Shown in pieces: positions 33,036-46,200 of a stretch of 64,000 nucleotides of DNA (the first letter of the stretch is position 1; every line of letters starts with the position of its first letter). Below the pieces are notes generated by a model that had not been told where the DNA came from, did no database searches, and was given only the letters and a program-made list of their open reading frames with translations. Made by a program: the position numbers and the translations under genes. The DNA comes from Alopecurus myosuroides (taxonomy: Eukaryota > Streptophyta > Magnoliopsida > Poales > Poaceae), in NCBI GenBank assembly GCA_028641055.1, contig CM054060.1, forward strand, positions 205,926,445 through 205,990,444, read 5' to 3'.

Positions 33036-36000
33036 CTACTGATAAATGAACAGGTCCGGATACTTCTTGCGAAGATCCTCTTCGGTCTCCCACGTTGCCT
33101 CTTTATCAGAATGATGCGACCATTGGACTTTCAAGAACTTGGTGCTCTTGTTGCGAGTCTTACGCTCGGTCTCATCGAGAATACGAATAGGGTGCTCCTC
33201 ATAAGATAGATCATCTTGCAGCTCAATGGAATCATGATCAACTGCACGATCTGGATCTTTGAAACACTTCTTGAGTTGTGACACGTGGAACACATCGTGC
33301 ACTTTGGATAGTTTTTCTGGAAGTTCAAGACGATAAGCATTCTCTGCACGTCTTGAGAGGATGTTGAAAGGGCCAATGTATCTTGGTGCAAGCTTTCCTT
33401 TCACACCAAAGCGATGAGTGCCTCTGAGGGGAGTTACACGGAGATATGCCTTATCACCAGGTGCATAGACCATATCCCTGTGCTTGCTATCATAATAGCT
33501 CTTCTGGCGAGACTGAGCAATCCTGAGATTGTCACGAATGATACGAACTTTCTCCTCGGCTTCCTTAACAATGTCAGGGCCTAGAAGTGAACGTTCACCA
33601 GCTCCAGACCAATTGATTGGACTCCTGCATCTGCGACCATACAGTGCCTCAAATGGTGCCATGCCTAGGCTTGCCTGGTAGCTGTTGTTGTAGGAGAATT
33701 CAGCATATGGAAGGCAATCCTCCCATTTCATGCCAAAGGAGAGACCACATGCTCTGAGCATATCCTCGAGAATCTGATTGACTCTTTCGACTTGCCCCTG
33801 AGACTGAGGGTGATAAGCTGTGCTGAACAGAAGTTTAGTGCCCAATGCTTCTTGAAAGCTCTTCCAGAAATGAGACGTGAAAATACTTCCACGGTCTGAG
33901 CTTATTTCCAATGGAACACCATGAAGGGGAACAACCTTTGCTGTGTAGAGCTCTGCTAACTGGCTAGCTGAGATAGTTTCCTTTACAGCATAGAAGTGAG
34001 CAACCTTAGTGAGACGATCAATAACAACGAAGATTGCATCGTTGCCCTTTTTGGACTTTGGAAACCCAGTAACGAAGTCCATTTCAATCATGTCCCACTT
34101 CCACTCAGGAATTTTCAGAGGTTGGAGTAGACCTGCTGTCTTCTGATGGACTGCCTTAACACGTTGACAAACGTCGCATTCAGAAACGTATTGAGCAATT
34201 TCACGTTTCATGCCAGGCCACCAATACAGAGTCTTGAGATCCTGGTACATCTTTGTACTTCCAGGGTGAATGGATAGAGGAGTTTCATGAGCCTCCTTGA
34301 GAATGATATCCTTGAGACTTTGAATCTGAGGGACTGCAATGCGTCCCTCGAAGAACACAGTTCCCTTGTCATCAATTGAGAAGGACTTGAATTTATCATT
34401 GCCCTCCTTGATGTGATCCACAATCTTCTTGATTTCATTATCACGAAGTTGTTCAGAACGAATCTTGTCCTCGAGAGTTGGACTGGCTGTCAAGCTAGCA
34501 AGGTATCCTTCCGGAACAAGACCAAGGTTCAGCTTCTGGAATTCTTCATGAAGTGGAGGTTGGCTTTCCATGATCATGAGATTATTGCAATAGGATTTGC
34601 GACTGAGAGCATCGGCCATAACATTAGCCTTGCCTGGAGTGTAAGAAATGGTGAGATCAAAGTCTTTAATCTTCTCAATCCATCTCCTTTGCCTGAGGTT
34701 CAGATCTGGCTGAGTGAAGATGTATTTCAGACTCTTATGATCGGAAAAGATTTCAGTTTTGTTACCCAACAAGTATTGTCTCCATTTCTTGAGGGCAAAC
34801 ACAACTGCTGCAAGCTCAAGATCATGAGTGGGATAGTTTTGCTCATGTGGGTTCAACTGACGTGAAGCATAAGCCACAACTTGACGTTCTTGCATAAGAA
34901 CTGCTCCTAGTCCTTGGAGAGATGCATCACAGAATATCTGGAAAGGTTTGGTAGTGTCGGGGCCAACTAGAACAGGTGTGGAAGTGAGTTTAGTCTTCAG
35001 GAGGTTGAAACTCTCATCACATTGTGGAGTCCAAACGAACTTTTTGTCCTTCTTTGTGAGATCAGTGAGAGGTTTAGCAATCTTGGAAAAGTTTTGGACG
35101 AAACGACGGCAATAGCTAGCCAAGCCAAGAAAGCTTCTAACTTGTTTCACCGTCTTAGGGGGTTTCCAGTCAACAATTGCCTTAACCTTTTCAGGATCAA
35201 TGGCAATGCCCTTGGCAGAGATGATATGACCAAGATATGCAACTTCTGGAATCCAGAACTCACATTTGGAAAACTTGGCATACAGACGATGCTCGCGAAG
35301 TTTCATGAGAGTGAGACGAAGGTGTTCTCCATGCTCTTCCTCGGATTTTGAGTAGACTAGAATATCATCAAGATATACCACAACGAACTTGTCGAGGTAT
35401 TCATGGAAGACAGAATTCATGAGTCTTGAGAAGGTCGCCGGTGCATTGGTGAGACCAAAGGACATGACGGTGTATTCATATAGACCGTACCTTGTGGTGA
35501 AAGCTGTCTTAGGAATATCTTCCTTTCTGATCTTTATCTGATGGTAACCCATCCTCAAGTCCAACTTTGAGAATATTGAGGCTCCAGCAAGTTGATCAAA
35601 AAGATCATCGATACGAGGGAGTGGATACTTGTTCTTGATGGTTTTCTCGTTGAGAGGACGATAGTCAACCACGAGTCTCTTAGTTTGATCCTTCTTGGCA
35701 ACAAACAGAGTTGGGCAACCACAAGCGGAGGAACTAGGCTGAATGAAACCTTTGTCCATATACATATCGATTTGCTCCTTCAACAATTTCAGTTCAGGAG
35801 GAGCTATCTTATATGGATGCTTAGAGATTGGAGCAGTACCTGGCTCAAGCTCGATCACGAACTCAACTGCTCTGTCCGGAGGCATCCCTGGCAACTCTTC
35901 TGGAAAGACGTCAGGGAATTCACAAACCACCGGAACATTTTCAATTGCCGGAAGGGGTTTGGCATCAAGGCTGAACAGCTGAACAGAAGTTGATCCATAT

Positions 36001-37424
36001 GGAGAATAGACTATCTGGCCTGAAGTGTGGGAGAGAGTTATTGACTTTTGAGCATAGTCAATTTTAGCTTTGTGGGTCTTCAACCAATCCATACCCAGAA
36101 TGACATCAATGTCAGAATTTCCCAGCAACATGAGTGAAGCAAGGAATATGCGACCTCCAATTAGGATCTCATTGTCCATGCTTATCTTGGAAGTCAACAT
36201 TTGCGGTCCCGGAGAGTGAACAGTCATTTGATTGCTTAGCGGAACCAGAACTAGGTTGTATGCTTTTGCAAAAATCTTTGACACAAATGAATGCGATGCT
36301 CCAGTATCAAACAACACTTTAGCTGGAATAGAGTTTACGGGTAATATACCGAGAACGACGTCAGCAGCCTCTTCGGCTTTGTCGGCCTTGATATGGTTCA
36401 CCCTCGCGTTCCTCCCGACAGGCCTATTGTTGGAGTTGAAGGCTTTAGCCGGAGGAGCACGAACCATAGCCTGGTTGGTGTTGGGGCGAGGAGGTAGGGG
36501 TAGCTGCTTCTGAGTGCACTTGTCAGCATAATGTCCAGTATCCTTGCACTTGTAGCAAGTGACGATGCGAGAAGGACCCGGCCTTGGCTGCCCCATTGGA
36601 AACCTCTGACCCTGCATCTGAGATGGGTTGGGTGGGCGGGGACCAAAGCCTGGAGAAGCTTGGGCATTTGGAGCCCGAGTGACAGCACCATTTGGCACCC
36701 AGATGCGGCGCTTCTGCGGAGGGGTGGTCATGTTGGAGGAGGAACCACCCTCACGCGAGTGCTTGCGCGACTCCTCGAACGCCTTGCGCCCATTCTCCTC
36801 ATTGAGCGCGGTGTTCACAAGCTCGACGAAGTCCTTGCACTTGATGTTTGTGAGAGCGTACTTCAGTTCCGGGTTAAAACCTCGGCGGAACCTTGCCATC
36901 TTCTTGGCTTCGGTGGACACTTCGTCACCAGCGTACCGAGCGAGACGATTGAACTCGTTCTGGTAGCCGAGAACGTCCAGCTTGCCCTGTCTGAGAGAGC
37001 AGAATTCCTCACGCATCTTTTCCATGAGACCATCCGGGATGTGGTGCTTCAGGAAGGCATCTCTGAAACATCCCCAGTTGATAGGAAAGCCAGCCCTCAT
37101 GGCCTGGTAGTTCTCCCACCAAGTAGCTGCCTGACCCTTCAGTAGGTAGGTGGCGTACTTGACCTTATCCTCTTCAGCAACATGAGCTATCTCCAGAGCT
37201 CTTGCTACGTCACGGATCCAGTCATCAGCATCCAGGGGCTCACGTGTTGCCACGAAAGCTTTTGGGCCCAAGCTGAGGAAGTCCTTGATGGTGACCCTTG
37301 GAGCATTCTGGTTGTGTTGCTGGTTAGCCTGGATCTGGGCCATCTGTGTCACCACTTGGGTCATCTGAGCCAACAGCTCTCCCATTGGTGGTGGCGGAGG
37401 CGGGTTGTTCCTGGTTGGAGGCAT
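33036..37424 (-). CDS. E3 gag-pol polyprotein, intact, with chromodomain
   Basis: 1462 aa, uninterrupted. Gag core at about 45-225 ([20 protein letters not shown]). Zinc knuckle [14 protein letters not shown] at 290-303. Aspartic protease [10 protein letters not shown] at 371-380. Reverse transcriptase about 555-720 with [11 protein letters not shown] (YLDD 684-687). RNase H with catalytic CDAS near 832. Integrase with HHCC (H1046, H1053, C1083, C1086) and a DD35E triad at D1116, D1177 and E1213. A chromodomain follows at about 1408-1458 ([31 protein letters not shown]). Produces all proteins for particle formation, reverse transcription and integration; the chromodomain directs insertion to chromatin marks. 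All key residues are present. Confidence 0.95.
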   Translation of the reverse strand: MPPTRNNPPPPPPMGELLAQMTQVVTQMAQIQANQQHNQNAPRVTIKDFLSLGPKAFVATREPLDADDWIRDVARALEIAHVAEEDKVKYATYLLKGQAATWWENYQAMRAGFPINWGCFRDAFLKHHIPDGLMEKMREEFCSLRQGKLDVLGYQNEFNRLARYAGDEVSTEAKKMARFRRGFNPELKYALTNIKCKDFVELVNTALNEENGRKAFEESRKHSREGGSSSNMTTPPQKRRIWVPNGAVTRAPNAQASPGFGPRPPNPSQMQGQRFPMGQPRPGPSRIVTCYKCKDTGHYADKCTQKQLPLPPRPNTNQAMVRAPPAKAFNSNNRPVGRNARVNHIKADKAEEAADVVLGILPVNSIPAKVLFDTGASHSFVSKIFAKAYNLVLVPLSNQMTVHSPGPQMLTSKISMDNEILIGGRIFLASLMLLGNSDIDVILGMDWLKTHKAKIDYAQKSITLSHTSGQIVYSPYGSTSVQLFSLDAKPLPAIENVPVVCEFPDVFPEELPGMPPDRAVEFVIELEPGTAPISKHPYKIAPPELKLLKEQIDMYMDKGFIQPSSSACGCPTLFVAKKDQTKRLVVDYRPLNEKTIKNKYPLPRIDDLFDQLAGASIFSKLDLRMGYHQIKIRKEDIPKTAFTTRYGLYEYTVMSFGLTNAPATFSRLMNSVFHEYLDKFVVVYLDDILVYSKSEEEHGEHLRLTLMKLREHRLYAKFSKCEFWIPEVAYLGHIISAKGIAIDPEKVKAIVDWKPPKTVKQVRSFLGLASYCRRFVQNFSKIAKPLTDLTKKDKKFVWTPQCDESFNLLKTKLTSTPVLVGPDTTKPFQIFCDASLQGLGAVLMQERQVVAYASRQLNPHEQNYPTHDLELAAVVFALKKWRQYLLGNKTEIFSDHKSLKYIFTQPDLNLRQRRWIEKIKDFDLTISYTPGKANVMADALSRKSYCNNLMIMESQPPLHEEFQKLNLGLVPEGYLASLTASPTLEDKIRSEQLRDNEIKKIVDHIKEGNDKFKSFSIDDKGTVFFEGRIAVPQIQSLKDIILKEAHETPLSIHPGSTKMYQDLKTLYWWPGMKREIAQYVSECDVCQRVKAVHQKTAGLLQPLKIPEWKWDMIEMDFVTGFPKSKKGNDAIFVVIDRLTKVAHFYAVKETISASQLAELYTAKVVPLHGVPLEISSDRGSIFTSHFWKSFQEALGTKLLFSTAYHPQSQGQVERVNQILEDMLRACGLSFGMKWEDCLPYAEFSYNNSYQASLGMAPFEALYGRRCRSPINWSGAGERSLLGPDIVKEAEEKVRIIRDNLRIAQSRQKSYYDSKHRDMVYAPGDKAYLRVTPLRGTHRFGVKGKLAPRYIGPFNILSRRAENAYRLELPEKLSKVHDVFHVSQLKKCFKDPDRAVDHDSIELQDDLSYEEHPIRILDETERKTRNKSTKFLKVQWSHHSDKEATWETEEDLRKKYPDLFIYQ

Positions 37425-37635
37425 CCTGAACAGAAATTCATTTTAGCACAACAACAGAAAAGGATAGACTTGGTAACCGAAAGATATATTATTCCGACGC
37501 ATGAATAGATAACCAACAGGTACATCATCACATGTTCAAATACATCAGAATATCCAACAGACCAATACATGGTTCGAAAACGAAAGGATAAACTAGACAC
37601 AGCTAGTAATGGATACAACGGTACTCCCATGCTCA

Positions 37636-38451
37636 TCACGCAGGACGGCGGTGAGTAGTACGACGAGAGATACGGTGAGGAGGAATCCCACGGAAGTAGG
37701 TATCACGACGATCCATGTAGATAGGAACTGCTCTGAGAGCAACTCTCGGTGTCGTGAAGTAGGAAGCGTCGTATCCCTGTGCTCCATAGCGGGGAATCCC
37801 TGTGTAACCAGCTCCGAGGTCGAGAAGTGGACCTCTGATCGGCTCGTAACCTCCAGCATCTGGCAACGGAAGACCAGCTGGCTGAACGACACGTGCGAAG
37901 CGCTCGTCTCCAACAAAGTCTGTGGTGTACGTCGCCAGACGAGTGAGAGCAAGGTGGAGCTGCTCCCTGACTGAGGCTAACTCCTGAGAGAGTGCGGAAG
38001 CAACGGCATCACTGTGACTGGCGAACTGGGCAGTGACCTGGAGCCTGGAGCTATCAGTCTCGTAGGTATCCATGTCGCGGTGGATAGTGAAGTGAGCTCC
38101 CGCTGCCGTGATGTAACCACGGGGGATGTGACGAAAACTGGACTTATCAAACCCCCAGTAGTCAGCACGGAGAACGGTGACACTCACGTACGCTGCCTGC
38201 TGCACGGCCATATCCACTGTGGACCCTACTGCCTCGTACTGGTGTGCAATGCTCCTGCCATCATCCGACAGAATGTAGACGATAGCCCGGTAGCAAGTCT
38301 GGTCACACTCTCGCTGGTGCTCGTAGACCTGGTACTCTGGTGCCCAATGGAACCCCAGATAGGTAACCATGTCTCTCAGCAACTCCGGGAAACCGGCGGT
38401 GCTCTCACAGCGAGTCATGCGAACCACCTGCGGATAGTAGTTGAGACCCAT
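37636..38451 (-). CDS. E3 leader ORF with dsRNA-binding-like motif
   Basis: 271 aa, sense to the element, between primer site and gag and ending 211 bp before the gag start. Residues about 20-95 have the layout of a double-stranded-RNA-binding motif: a helix-like FPELLRDMVTYLGF, PEYQVYEHQ, a strand region CYRAIVYI, then GSTVDMAVQQAAYVSVTVL matching the G-S-x-x-x-A-x-x-x-A-A helix. The rest is a helical segment (ALSQELASVREQLHLAL) and an Arg/Tyr/Pro-rich tail. This is not a standard gag, pol or env protein. I infer an accessory RNA-binding protein; the domain call is by pattern only. No stop or frameshift. Confidence 0.6.
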   Translation of the reverse strand: MGLNYYPQVVRMTRCESTAGFPELLRDMVTYLGFHWAPEYQVYEHQRECDQTCYRAIVYILSDDGRSIAHQYEAVGSTVDMAVQQAAYVSVTVLRADYWGFDKSSFRHIPRGYITAAGAHFTIHRDMDTYETDSSRLQVTAQFASHSDAVASALSQELASVREQLHLALTRLATYTTDFVGDERFARVVQPAGLPLPDAGGYEPIRGPLLDLGAGYTGIPRYGAQGYDASYFTTPRVALRAVPIYMDRRDTYFRGIPPHRISRRTTHRRPA

Positions 38452-38813
38452 CTGCAGATTATTTGGAAGGTTTGATTAGACTCCGGTAGAAGGAAAAGGA
38501 TGTGGAAAACAACAACAAGGTTCAATGGACGAAAAGGATGTTGAAAAGAACATGATATTGAAGCAACATCGGGAAAACGAGACCAAAAATCCTGAGGTAC
38601 TACCGATATCCCAAAACACGTGAAATCCTAACTTGAAAGGTTGGGTGAGAACAGAAAACAACGTTTCACTTCCTTACCAGAAAAGGGTGGGTGGGTGGGG
38701 AAAGAAGAAAAATGGCAGAATTCTTACTCTCACGTTCCATTTTTTCCTATATAGCTACAAAATAGTTTCTAGACTCAACTGCGACCAGTAAAAAGGGATC
38801 CTACAGGCAGACA

Positions 38814-38826
38814 GGCTCTGATACCA
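38814..38826 (-). other. E3 primer-binding site
   Basis: TGGTATCAGAGCC on the minus strand, 13 bases complementary to initiator tRNA-Met, two bases after the 5' LTR end. Confidence 0.9.
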
Positions 38827-41689
38827 TTTGTCGCACCCTGGGTTTCTAGAGGATACTCGTCGCACGAACTGGAAGTCAGGTGCTTGGATTATGGGGCAAA
38901 CAAGCTCCCACGTCCCAGCTTCCTGGTAGGCCTGCGCTTATGCGCGACAACACAAGCCCTGCTTCCACCGTCGAAGTAAACTATCCGCTAGGAACCTAAA
39001 GGCACTACTGTCGACGTACTTCATAATCAAACACGCACGGTACGTCAACAGTTTGGTACGAATGATAACACAGAATGTCTCTAAGACACAAAAGAATGAA
39101 ATAAGTGCAACTGGCCTTCACTAAGGCAGAAAATATCGAATACAGTCATCCAGAGGACACATGTCCCAACATATCATTCATTACAACAGCGGAAGCAATC
39201 AAAGGGTCTGAGTACAGACAAATCCATGGCTTAAGAAGCCTGAGTAAATAAATAAAAGCGAAGCCCATCCACGTAGGTCTGGATCCTGCCCTGGTCCAGC
39301 TAACTACTCGTCTGCAGCGTCGTCGAACTCCACAAAGTAGCCATCCTGGGAAGCATCGTAGTCGTAGTAGTACTCTGCGTAAACCACAGCCCCAACGGGG
39401 TCAGTACATCCAAGTACTGGCAAGCAAGACTCACAGTTCATCAAGGAGTTACCCGTCAACACAAGCTTAGATGCTTGGGATCAACGGAAGAAAGGGGTGA
39501 TATAAAAGTTGCTGCTGGCTACTCTAACCAACTACAGAATATAACTACAAGTTCCGGCTAACAGAGAAGATAAGATCGAGGATTGTAACCAACTGAAAGA
39601 TAACTTCAACCAAACCCATCCTGGATCTCGCCCCTTATCCAAAGAAGCAATCCGAGGATAACTCACACAGTTATGATAAGGTGAATCAAGTTATTGTGTG
39701 AATAACCTATTACTAGTCAAATTATTAATCATTGGGTGAAACATGATTGATCATTATGTTGAAGTTGTCCTGAGTACTTGTTAGCCAGTACTTTCACCAA
39801 GTAATCCATAACCGCGGAAAACACGGCTTCTCGAGAAGATTATCCCTGCAGGGTTGCACCAATTTGGCCGTACACTCAAGAATAACCCGCCAGATGGGAA
39901 GCTAACCCACCAAGCGGGGTACTCTACACAACCAACCATTCCCCGCATCAAGCCCAAAGCACCTTGGGCGCACGGCTAATCGAGCCCAGAAGAAAATGGA
40001 CCCTCATAGCACTCTAAGAACGTGTCCCCCTATATGCCGACTACAAAAGTTCCACCCTGCGCTGGGCTCGCAAAAACATGCATGCGGCAAATGGAAAACA
40101 CGAACTAAATGAGGCGATTTGGACGAGATGCGAATCAGGTCAAGTTGAGGGGGGCGCCCATACTCGCTTCCCAAATGCGGGTAGTGCGCTCATCATGGAT
40201 CAGTAGACAAGACCCTTTTCCTATTAGGGTCGACACTAGCAGGCTCCAAAACCACTCATGGGCCTCCTGCCGGTGCCTTATCATCAAGTTATTATTACCT
40301 TTAGCAATTAACAGGATTGATTGATTAATCATCGAGCCCCCGGTACAGATAATAAGATAGTAACAGTAGTAACCGACAACAGACTCGAGTAAAAGCAACC
40401 CTAAGCATGCTAGATAAATAACAGGCTCAAGCAATGGCTGTAGGTATGGAGGTGGTGGCAATATCAGGGCTCAAGGTATCATGTGATGGGTTCGGAGAAC
40501 AAGCAACGATACATAGGGCTAGCAATAGTAGACAAAAAGATAGTATCGACAACAAGTGTGGAAAGGAACTCAATGATTCATGTGAGTGATAACTTGCCTG
40601 GCAGCTCAGTCTCGTACTGGGCTAGGTCCTGAGTAGTGGTGTCGTAAGGCTCGTCGGTACCAACGTCGTCGTCTAATCGAGAAGAAGCAAAAACAACAAC
40701 GAAGGAAGACAGGCAATCAATACATGGCATAAGTGCACAAGCATTGGATGATGCATGTCATGTTTAATAGATGCACCAAAATAACTTGCTTGTCATGAAA
40801 CACAAGTTTAAATGGATTCCATATGCAAAAGGATGCATATGGAAGCCCATGCTTGGAGTTGAATTAATTGTTCTACCACTAAGCATTAGGTGTAGTTGAA
40901 TTAGTATGATGCATGCATGATGAATAACAATAACATAACAAGATTAAATGCAATTGGAATAATAATTAACAATTTAGAAAGGCATTTATCAAATTTGGAA
41001 TTTTGTTACTTAAACATGGTACACAAAACAATTATTGTTTTCATCAAGCTAGGGTGTGCAAAACAAGTTACAAATTTTATATTTGAAAAGTTTATCAAAT
41101 TTTAGTTGGATTACATGTTTCACAATTTGAAATTGGGCTTAGGATTAATTAATTATGAATTAAACAAAATTAAACAAGTTTTAATTGAATTAACAAGATT
41201 TAAATATTTTAGGCAATTTAAATTGTTCAAACCAGAAAACAAAATTTATATTTGAATAGAGCATTCAAAATGGGGTGAAAAACATATTTTATTTGTATTA
41301 TTTGAAAACAGTATGAATTAGTTATGAATTATTTCAATTTGCATTTGAATTATTCAAATTTGAAATTTTAAATGAATTTTGAATATTCAAAACAGAACAC
41401 AAATTGCATATTTGGAAAGATGATGAAATTTAGATCAAGTTTCATATAAAGTTTGTATTTGTTGGGTTTATAAAACAAAAGATATTGCATTTTAAAGTTT
41501 ATTCCTTAATCTGCTATTTTAAATAATTAGAAAACAAAAACAGAAATTGTTTTAATCTTTTTATACGCACAGAAACACACACCCAGCCACTGCCAGGGGG
41601 GCCCGAGTGTGGCTGTGCCTACGTGGCCACATGAGTGACTGACAGGGGGCCCTCCCTGTCAGCACTCGGGAGAAAAAAGGTGGGATTTT

Positions 41690-41759
41690 TGCGGGTGCTG
41701 GGGTTCGAACCCAGCACCTCTCCCTCGCGTGCGCTGTCTGAACCACTGGGCTGATTCGC
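41690..41759 (-). ncRNA. tRNA-derived module with A and B boxes in E3 5' LTR
   Basis: On the minus strand an A-box-like AGCCCAGTGGTTCAGAC is followed about 30 nt later by a perfect T-arm, CTGGGTTCGAACCCCAG, containing the B box GGTTCGAAC. Total about 70 nt. The T stem pairs perfectly, but the acceptor ends pair at only about three positions. It is therefore tRNA-derived rather than a working tRNA, resembling the head of a tRNA-type SINE or an internal pol III promoter. Same strand as the element transcript, about 700 nt downstream of the TATA. Confidence 0.6.
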
Positions 41760-42446
41760 GTTTGTTGTCAGTAGACAACACGCAGCGAGGTTGTATTTCA
41801 GTTTCGCCTACTGAACTTTCTGACGAAAACCAACGCCGCAACCTGACAGTGGAGCTAACGGCGGCGATCAACGTCGATGTGCTCGCGGTTGGATGCACTG
41901 GATGTGCCACGGGTGCACGGAGATGCAGCAGAAGAGAGAGGGGAGGGAGTGGACGCTCACCACCGTGCAGAACGAGGCAGAGGCTCGACGTTGATCTGCT
42001 GACGGCGGCGTGACGCGGACAGTCGAGGACGGCGGCGGTCTCCTGCTGGCTCCCTGCGGCTGCTACGGTGTCCAATACGTCGAGGGCGAGGTGGCGGTGC
42101 TGTTCCAGGAAGCGGTGGTTGCGGAGGTGGCCTGCAACGGCGACGGGAAGGTCGGGTTCAGAAAAGCACGGCACGGTGGCCGGAAAGAAAGAGAGGATCG
42201 CGTCGCCGATTTGATGCTCACCGGGGCGATTGAAGGTGTCCAAGGGGAAGAGGAGGTGACGGCGAGCTGATTCCTGGGCAGAGGTGGCTAGGTGGGTGAC
42301 TTATGCGACGGCGCCATGACGGAGTTCAGAAGAATCGCCGGCGGGAAGGAGATACAGAGAGGGGTGGAGGTCGACGATGGAGGCGATTGACGGCGCGAGC
42401 GAGGAACCCTAGATCGTTAGGGCACAGCTAGGGGCTAGGGCACGCC

Positions 42447-42455
42447 TTATATAGG
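42447..42455 (-). promoter_or_regulatory. E3 5' LTR TATA box
   Basis: TATATAAGG on the minus strand; the duplicate in the 3' LTR is at 32151-32159. It drives the element RNA toward gag-pol, giving a long R/U5 leader of about 3.6 kb. Confidence 0.65.
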
Positions 42456-43293
42456 CCGGAGGCGCTGCGGTGGCCGCCGTGGTCGCGCGCGGTCGCCGTG
42501 GCACCGGCGGATGCTCGCCGTACGAGAGGGAGAAGGCGATTAGAAGGGGGCGCACGAATCTCAGCGCAGCGAACCGGTAAGTTGCTGCTGCGCGGGCCGG
42601 GTTGCTGCGCGCTAGGGCTAGGTGGGCTTGGGCCAAGCGGTAGATTAGGTGCTGCTGCTCGTTTTCCTTTTTATTCTTTTCTGTTTTTTATTTTTTTTGT
42701 ACTTTTGCTTTTGGGGAAAAACTGTTAAGGTTTTATTTGAGAAAAATTATAGAAAAATTAAGTTAAGCTTTTTAAACAATTAGAAACCACATTGTAAACT
42801 TGGATTCCAAAAATTGAATTTTAAAATTATGGTTTGTGTTTGAATTCAAAATAGGGGATTTGAGTTTAATAAAATCTTGATAAAACATGAATAAAATAGG
42901 GTTACCCCTAGATTAAAATTGACTTTTAGGATCACAAGCATGAGGTGAATTGTTATGTTTTCAAAAGAGTGCTGATTTGAAAATTGGTTTGAAATTTAAA
43001 AAGGTGATTTGATAATTAATGATTGAATTATTGGTTGGATTTAAAACAACAATTTAATAAGTGCAAACAAGGAATAAAAGGGTTGTTTTTATTTGTTATT
43101 TTGGTTCCAAAAGTTGTAACAGAGCAAGTATGAAACCATGTTTGAAAAAGGTTTGAATTTGAGTTGTGAAAACAGAATAAAACAGATGGAAAACAAATGC
43201 AAACAATAAGTAAACATGATGACATGATGCATTGCTTGACATAAAACAAAGAACAAAACATTCTAGGGGTATTTTCATACTTGGGATGTTACA

Positions 43294-46200
43294 CAAAGTA
43301 GACAAGATCTTAGGCATTCACAACTTCACCGACAAGAAGATGGTTGCTCTAGCATCTTTGGAATTCGAAGGCTATGCACTCTTATGGTGGGATCGTCTAC
43401 AAGCCGAAAGAGTCTGCAACCGCATTGCTCCTATTTCCACTTGGAATGAGATGAAGCAATTCATGCATGCTCGATTCGTTCCTCCACACTACAAGCGTGA
43501 CCTCTTCAAGAAGCTCCAAGAACTTCATCAAGGTGTGAAGTCCGTTGATGAGTATTACAAGGAAATGGAAACATCCTTGATTCGAGCTCATGTGATGGAA
43601 TCTCAAGAGCAAACAATGGCCCGCTTCCTCAATAGCCTCAACTATCCCATAAGAAAGATCGCCGAGTATCAACCGTATGACAACATCGTGGCCCTTGTCC
43701 ACCAAGCTCTCAAGGCGGAACGCCAAATTGCGGAGGATCTCAAGTATAACAAGCAAAAGGCTTTCTTCAACTCAAGACCATCATCCTCGTCTCCAATGAC
43801 ACAAGTTCCTCCACCAACTACCAACAAGAGCAACACTCGAGCCTCTAGTGCTCCCAACAAGTCTTCCCAGCCATTCAAGAAGCAAGTGCCTTCCACCTCT
43901 TCTTAAAATGCTCCTCAAGTCAAGTCGAGCACTATTACTTGCTTCAAGTGTGGTGGTAGTGGACACAAGTCCTTTGAGTGTTCCAACAAGATGATCATGA
44001 TTGTCAACCAAGACGGTGAACGTGATTCCATGAGTGAAGGCGAATACTATGCCTTGCATCAAGTTGCTCTCAATTCTTTGGACGTGCCCAACGATGATGA
44101 AGAAAGTGTGTATTGCGATGAGGACAAGAATCCATCGCTAGTGGTCACAAGAGTCCTTACTACTTCTCCTCAAGATGAGCATGATCAACGGTGCAATCTC
44201 TTTCAAACTAGAGCCGGTATTGATGGCAAGTCAATCAAGGTCATCATCGATGGTGGAAGTTGCCACAACTTGGCTAGCAAAGAGATTTGTGACAAACTCC
44301 AATTGACATACAAGCAACATCCTCATCCATACTATGTCCAATGGCTTAGTGACTCCGGCACCTTCAAGATTCAACACATGGTCTCCGTGCATTTCAAGAT
44401 TGGTCCCTATGAAGACACGGTGGAGTGTGACGTTGTTCCTATGACCGTGTGTCATCTTCTTCTTGGTCGACCTTGGCAATATGACAAGAGTGCTATTCAT
44501 GATGGGCTTACCAATCACTATAGCTTCAAGTGGAATAACAAGACATTTTTGCTTCGTCCCATGTCTCCTAGCCAAGTGATCGCCGACAACGCCAAGACTC
44601 TTGCACCTAAACAAGAAGAGCTCAAGTCTCGTGAGATGAGTGGTGAGAGAGTGATCCACCTAAAAGAGAGTGAGAGCCACAAGCCAAATATGAGTGGAAA
44701 AATTCCGAGTGATTCCAAAGGCTTTGCCTTACTTGCCACCAAAAGAGAGATGCGAGAGCTACGAGATGACCCAACCATACTACACTTTTTCCTATTGTGC
44801 AAAGGGGAAGCACTTGAAACTAACGACATGACAAATTTTCCTCCATCTTTGTTGCCTTTGTTGCAGGAATTTGAAGACGTCTTTCCCGATGAACTCCCTC
44901 CGGGACTTCCTCCTCTACGAGGAATCGAGCACCGCATTGACCTCATTCCGGGCGCGCCCCTCCCCAACCGCGCTCCTTACCGCACCAACCCCGAGGAGAC
45001 TAAGGAGATTGAGCGACAAATCCAAGAACTACTCGACAAAGGTTTTATTCGCGAATCTCTTAGCCCTTGTGCCGTACCGGTTATCCTTGTTCCAAAGCAA
45101 GATTCTACTTCCCGCATGTGTATGGATTGTCGACCTATCAATGCTATCACCGTTAGATATAGACATCTTATTCCTAGGCTCGATGACATGCTTGATGAAT
45201 TGAGTGGTGCTACTATATTTTCCAAAATTGATCTTAAAAGTGGTTACCATTAAATTCGTATGAGTATAGGTCATGAATGGAAAACGGCTTTCAAAACAGA
45301 ACTTGGTTTTTATGAATGGCTTGTTATGTCCTTTGGTCTTTCGAATGCCCCATCTACCTTCATGCGCCTCATGAATGAAGTTTTGCGTCCTTTCATTGGC
45401 AAATTTGTTGTGGTTTACTTCGACGACATTCTCATTTATAGCAAGTCTTTAGAAGATCATCTTGATCATGTTTCACAAGTATTGTTGGCTCTTCGCAAAG
45501 CAAAACTTTTCGCCAATCTTTCCAAATGCAATTTTTGCACCAACAAGCTTGTTTTCTTGGGTTTTGTGATCTCTTCCAATGGTATTGAAGTAGACAACAA
45601 GAAGATTGAGGCAATTAGGAATTGGACCAACCCTACTTCCGTGGGTGAGATAAGGCTCTTTCATGGCCTTGCCGGTTTCTATCGTCGCTTTGTCAAAGAT
45701 TTTTCAACTATTGCTTGCCCTTTGAATGAGCTTACCAAAAAGAATGTACCTTTTGTTTGGGGCAACACGCAACAAAAAGCTTTCGACACACTTAAGAGAT
45801 GTTTAATCGAAGCTCCTTTGCTTGTCTTACCGGACTTTGAGAAAACTTTTGAGATTGAATGTGATGCTAGTGGTATAGGAATTGGTGGCGTTCTCATGCA
45901 AAACGGACGCCCCGTAGCATACCATAGTGAAAAACTAGATAGCGCTAAACTCAATTACCCAATCTATGATAAGGAACTTTTTGCTTTGGTTAGAGTGCTA
46001 GAAGTTTGGCAACACTACCTTTGGCCAAAAGAATTTGTCATTCATTCCGATCACGAATCATTGAAATACTTGAAAAGCCAAACCAATTTGAACAAGAGGC
46101 ATGCTAAGTGGGTAGAATTCATTGAATCTTTTCCTTATGTCATTAAGTACAAGAAAGGTAAAGAGAATGTGGTAGCCGATGCCTTGTCTAGAAAAGAGTG

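Larger units (their letters stand above)
28533..43293 (-). mobile_element. Element E3: young Tekay-like chromovirus, complete
   Basis: 14761 bp with identical-length 4465-bp LTRs and TSD CAAAG (28528-28532 and 43294-43298). Coding is on the minus strand, so the 5' LTR is 38829-43293. It has a tRNA-Met primer site, a 271-aa leader ORF, an uninterrupted 1462-aa gag-pol with C-terminal chromodomain, and a purine tract. Chromodomain, gag type and long LTRs fit the Tekay/Del lineage. I see about three LTR differences, so insertion was very recent. Confidence 0.93.
38829..43293 (-). repeat. E3 5' LTR (4465 bp)
   Basis: On the minus strand TGTAACATCC...GGGTGCGACA. Offset of exactly 10296 bp from the other LTR with no length change. 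It contains the TATA box at 42447-42455 and the tRNA-like module at 41690-41759. Confidence 0.93.
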
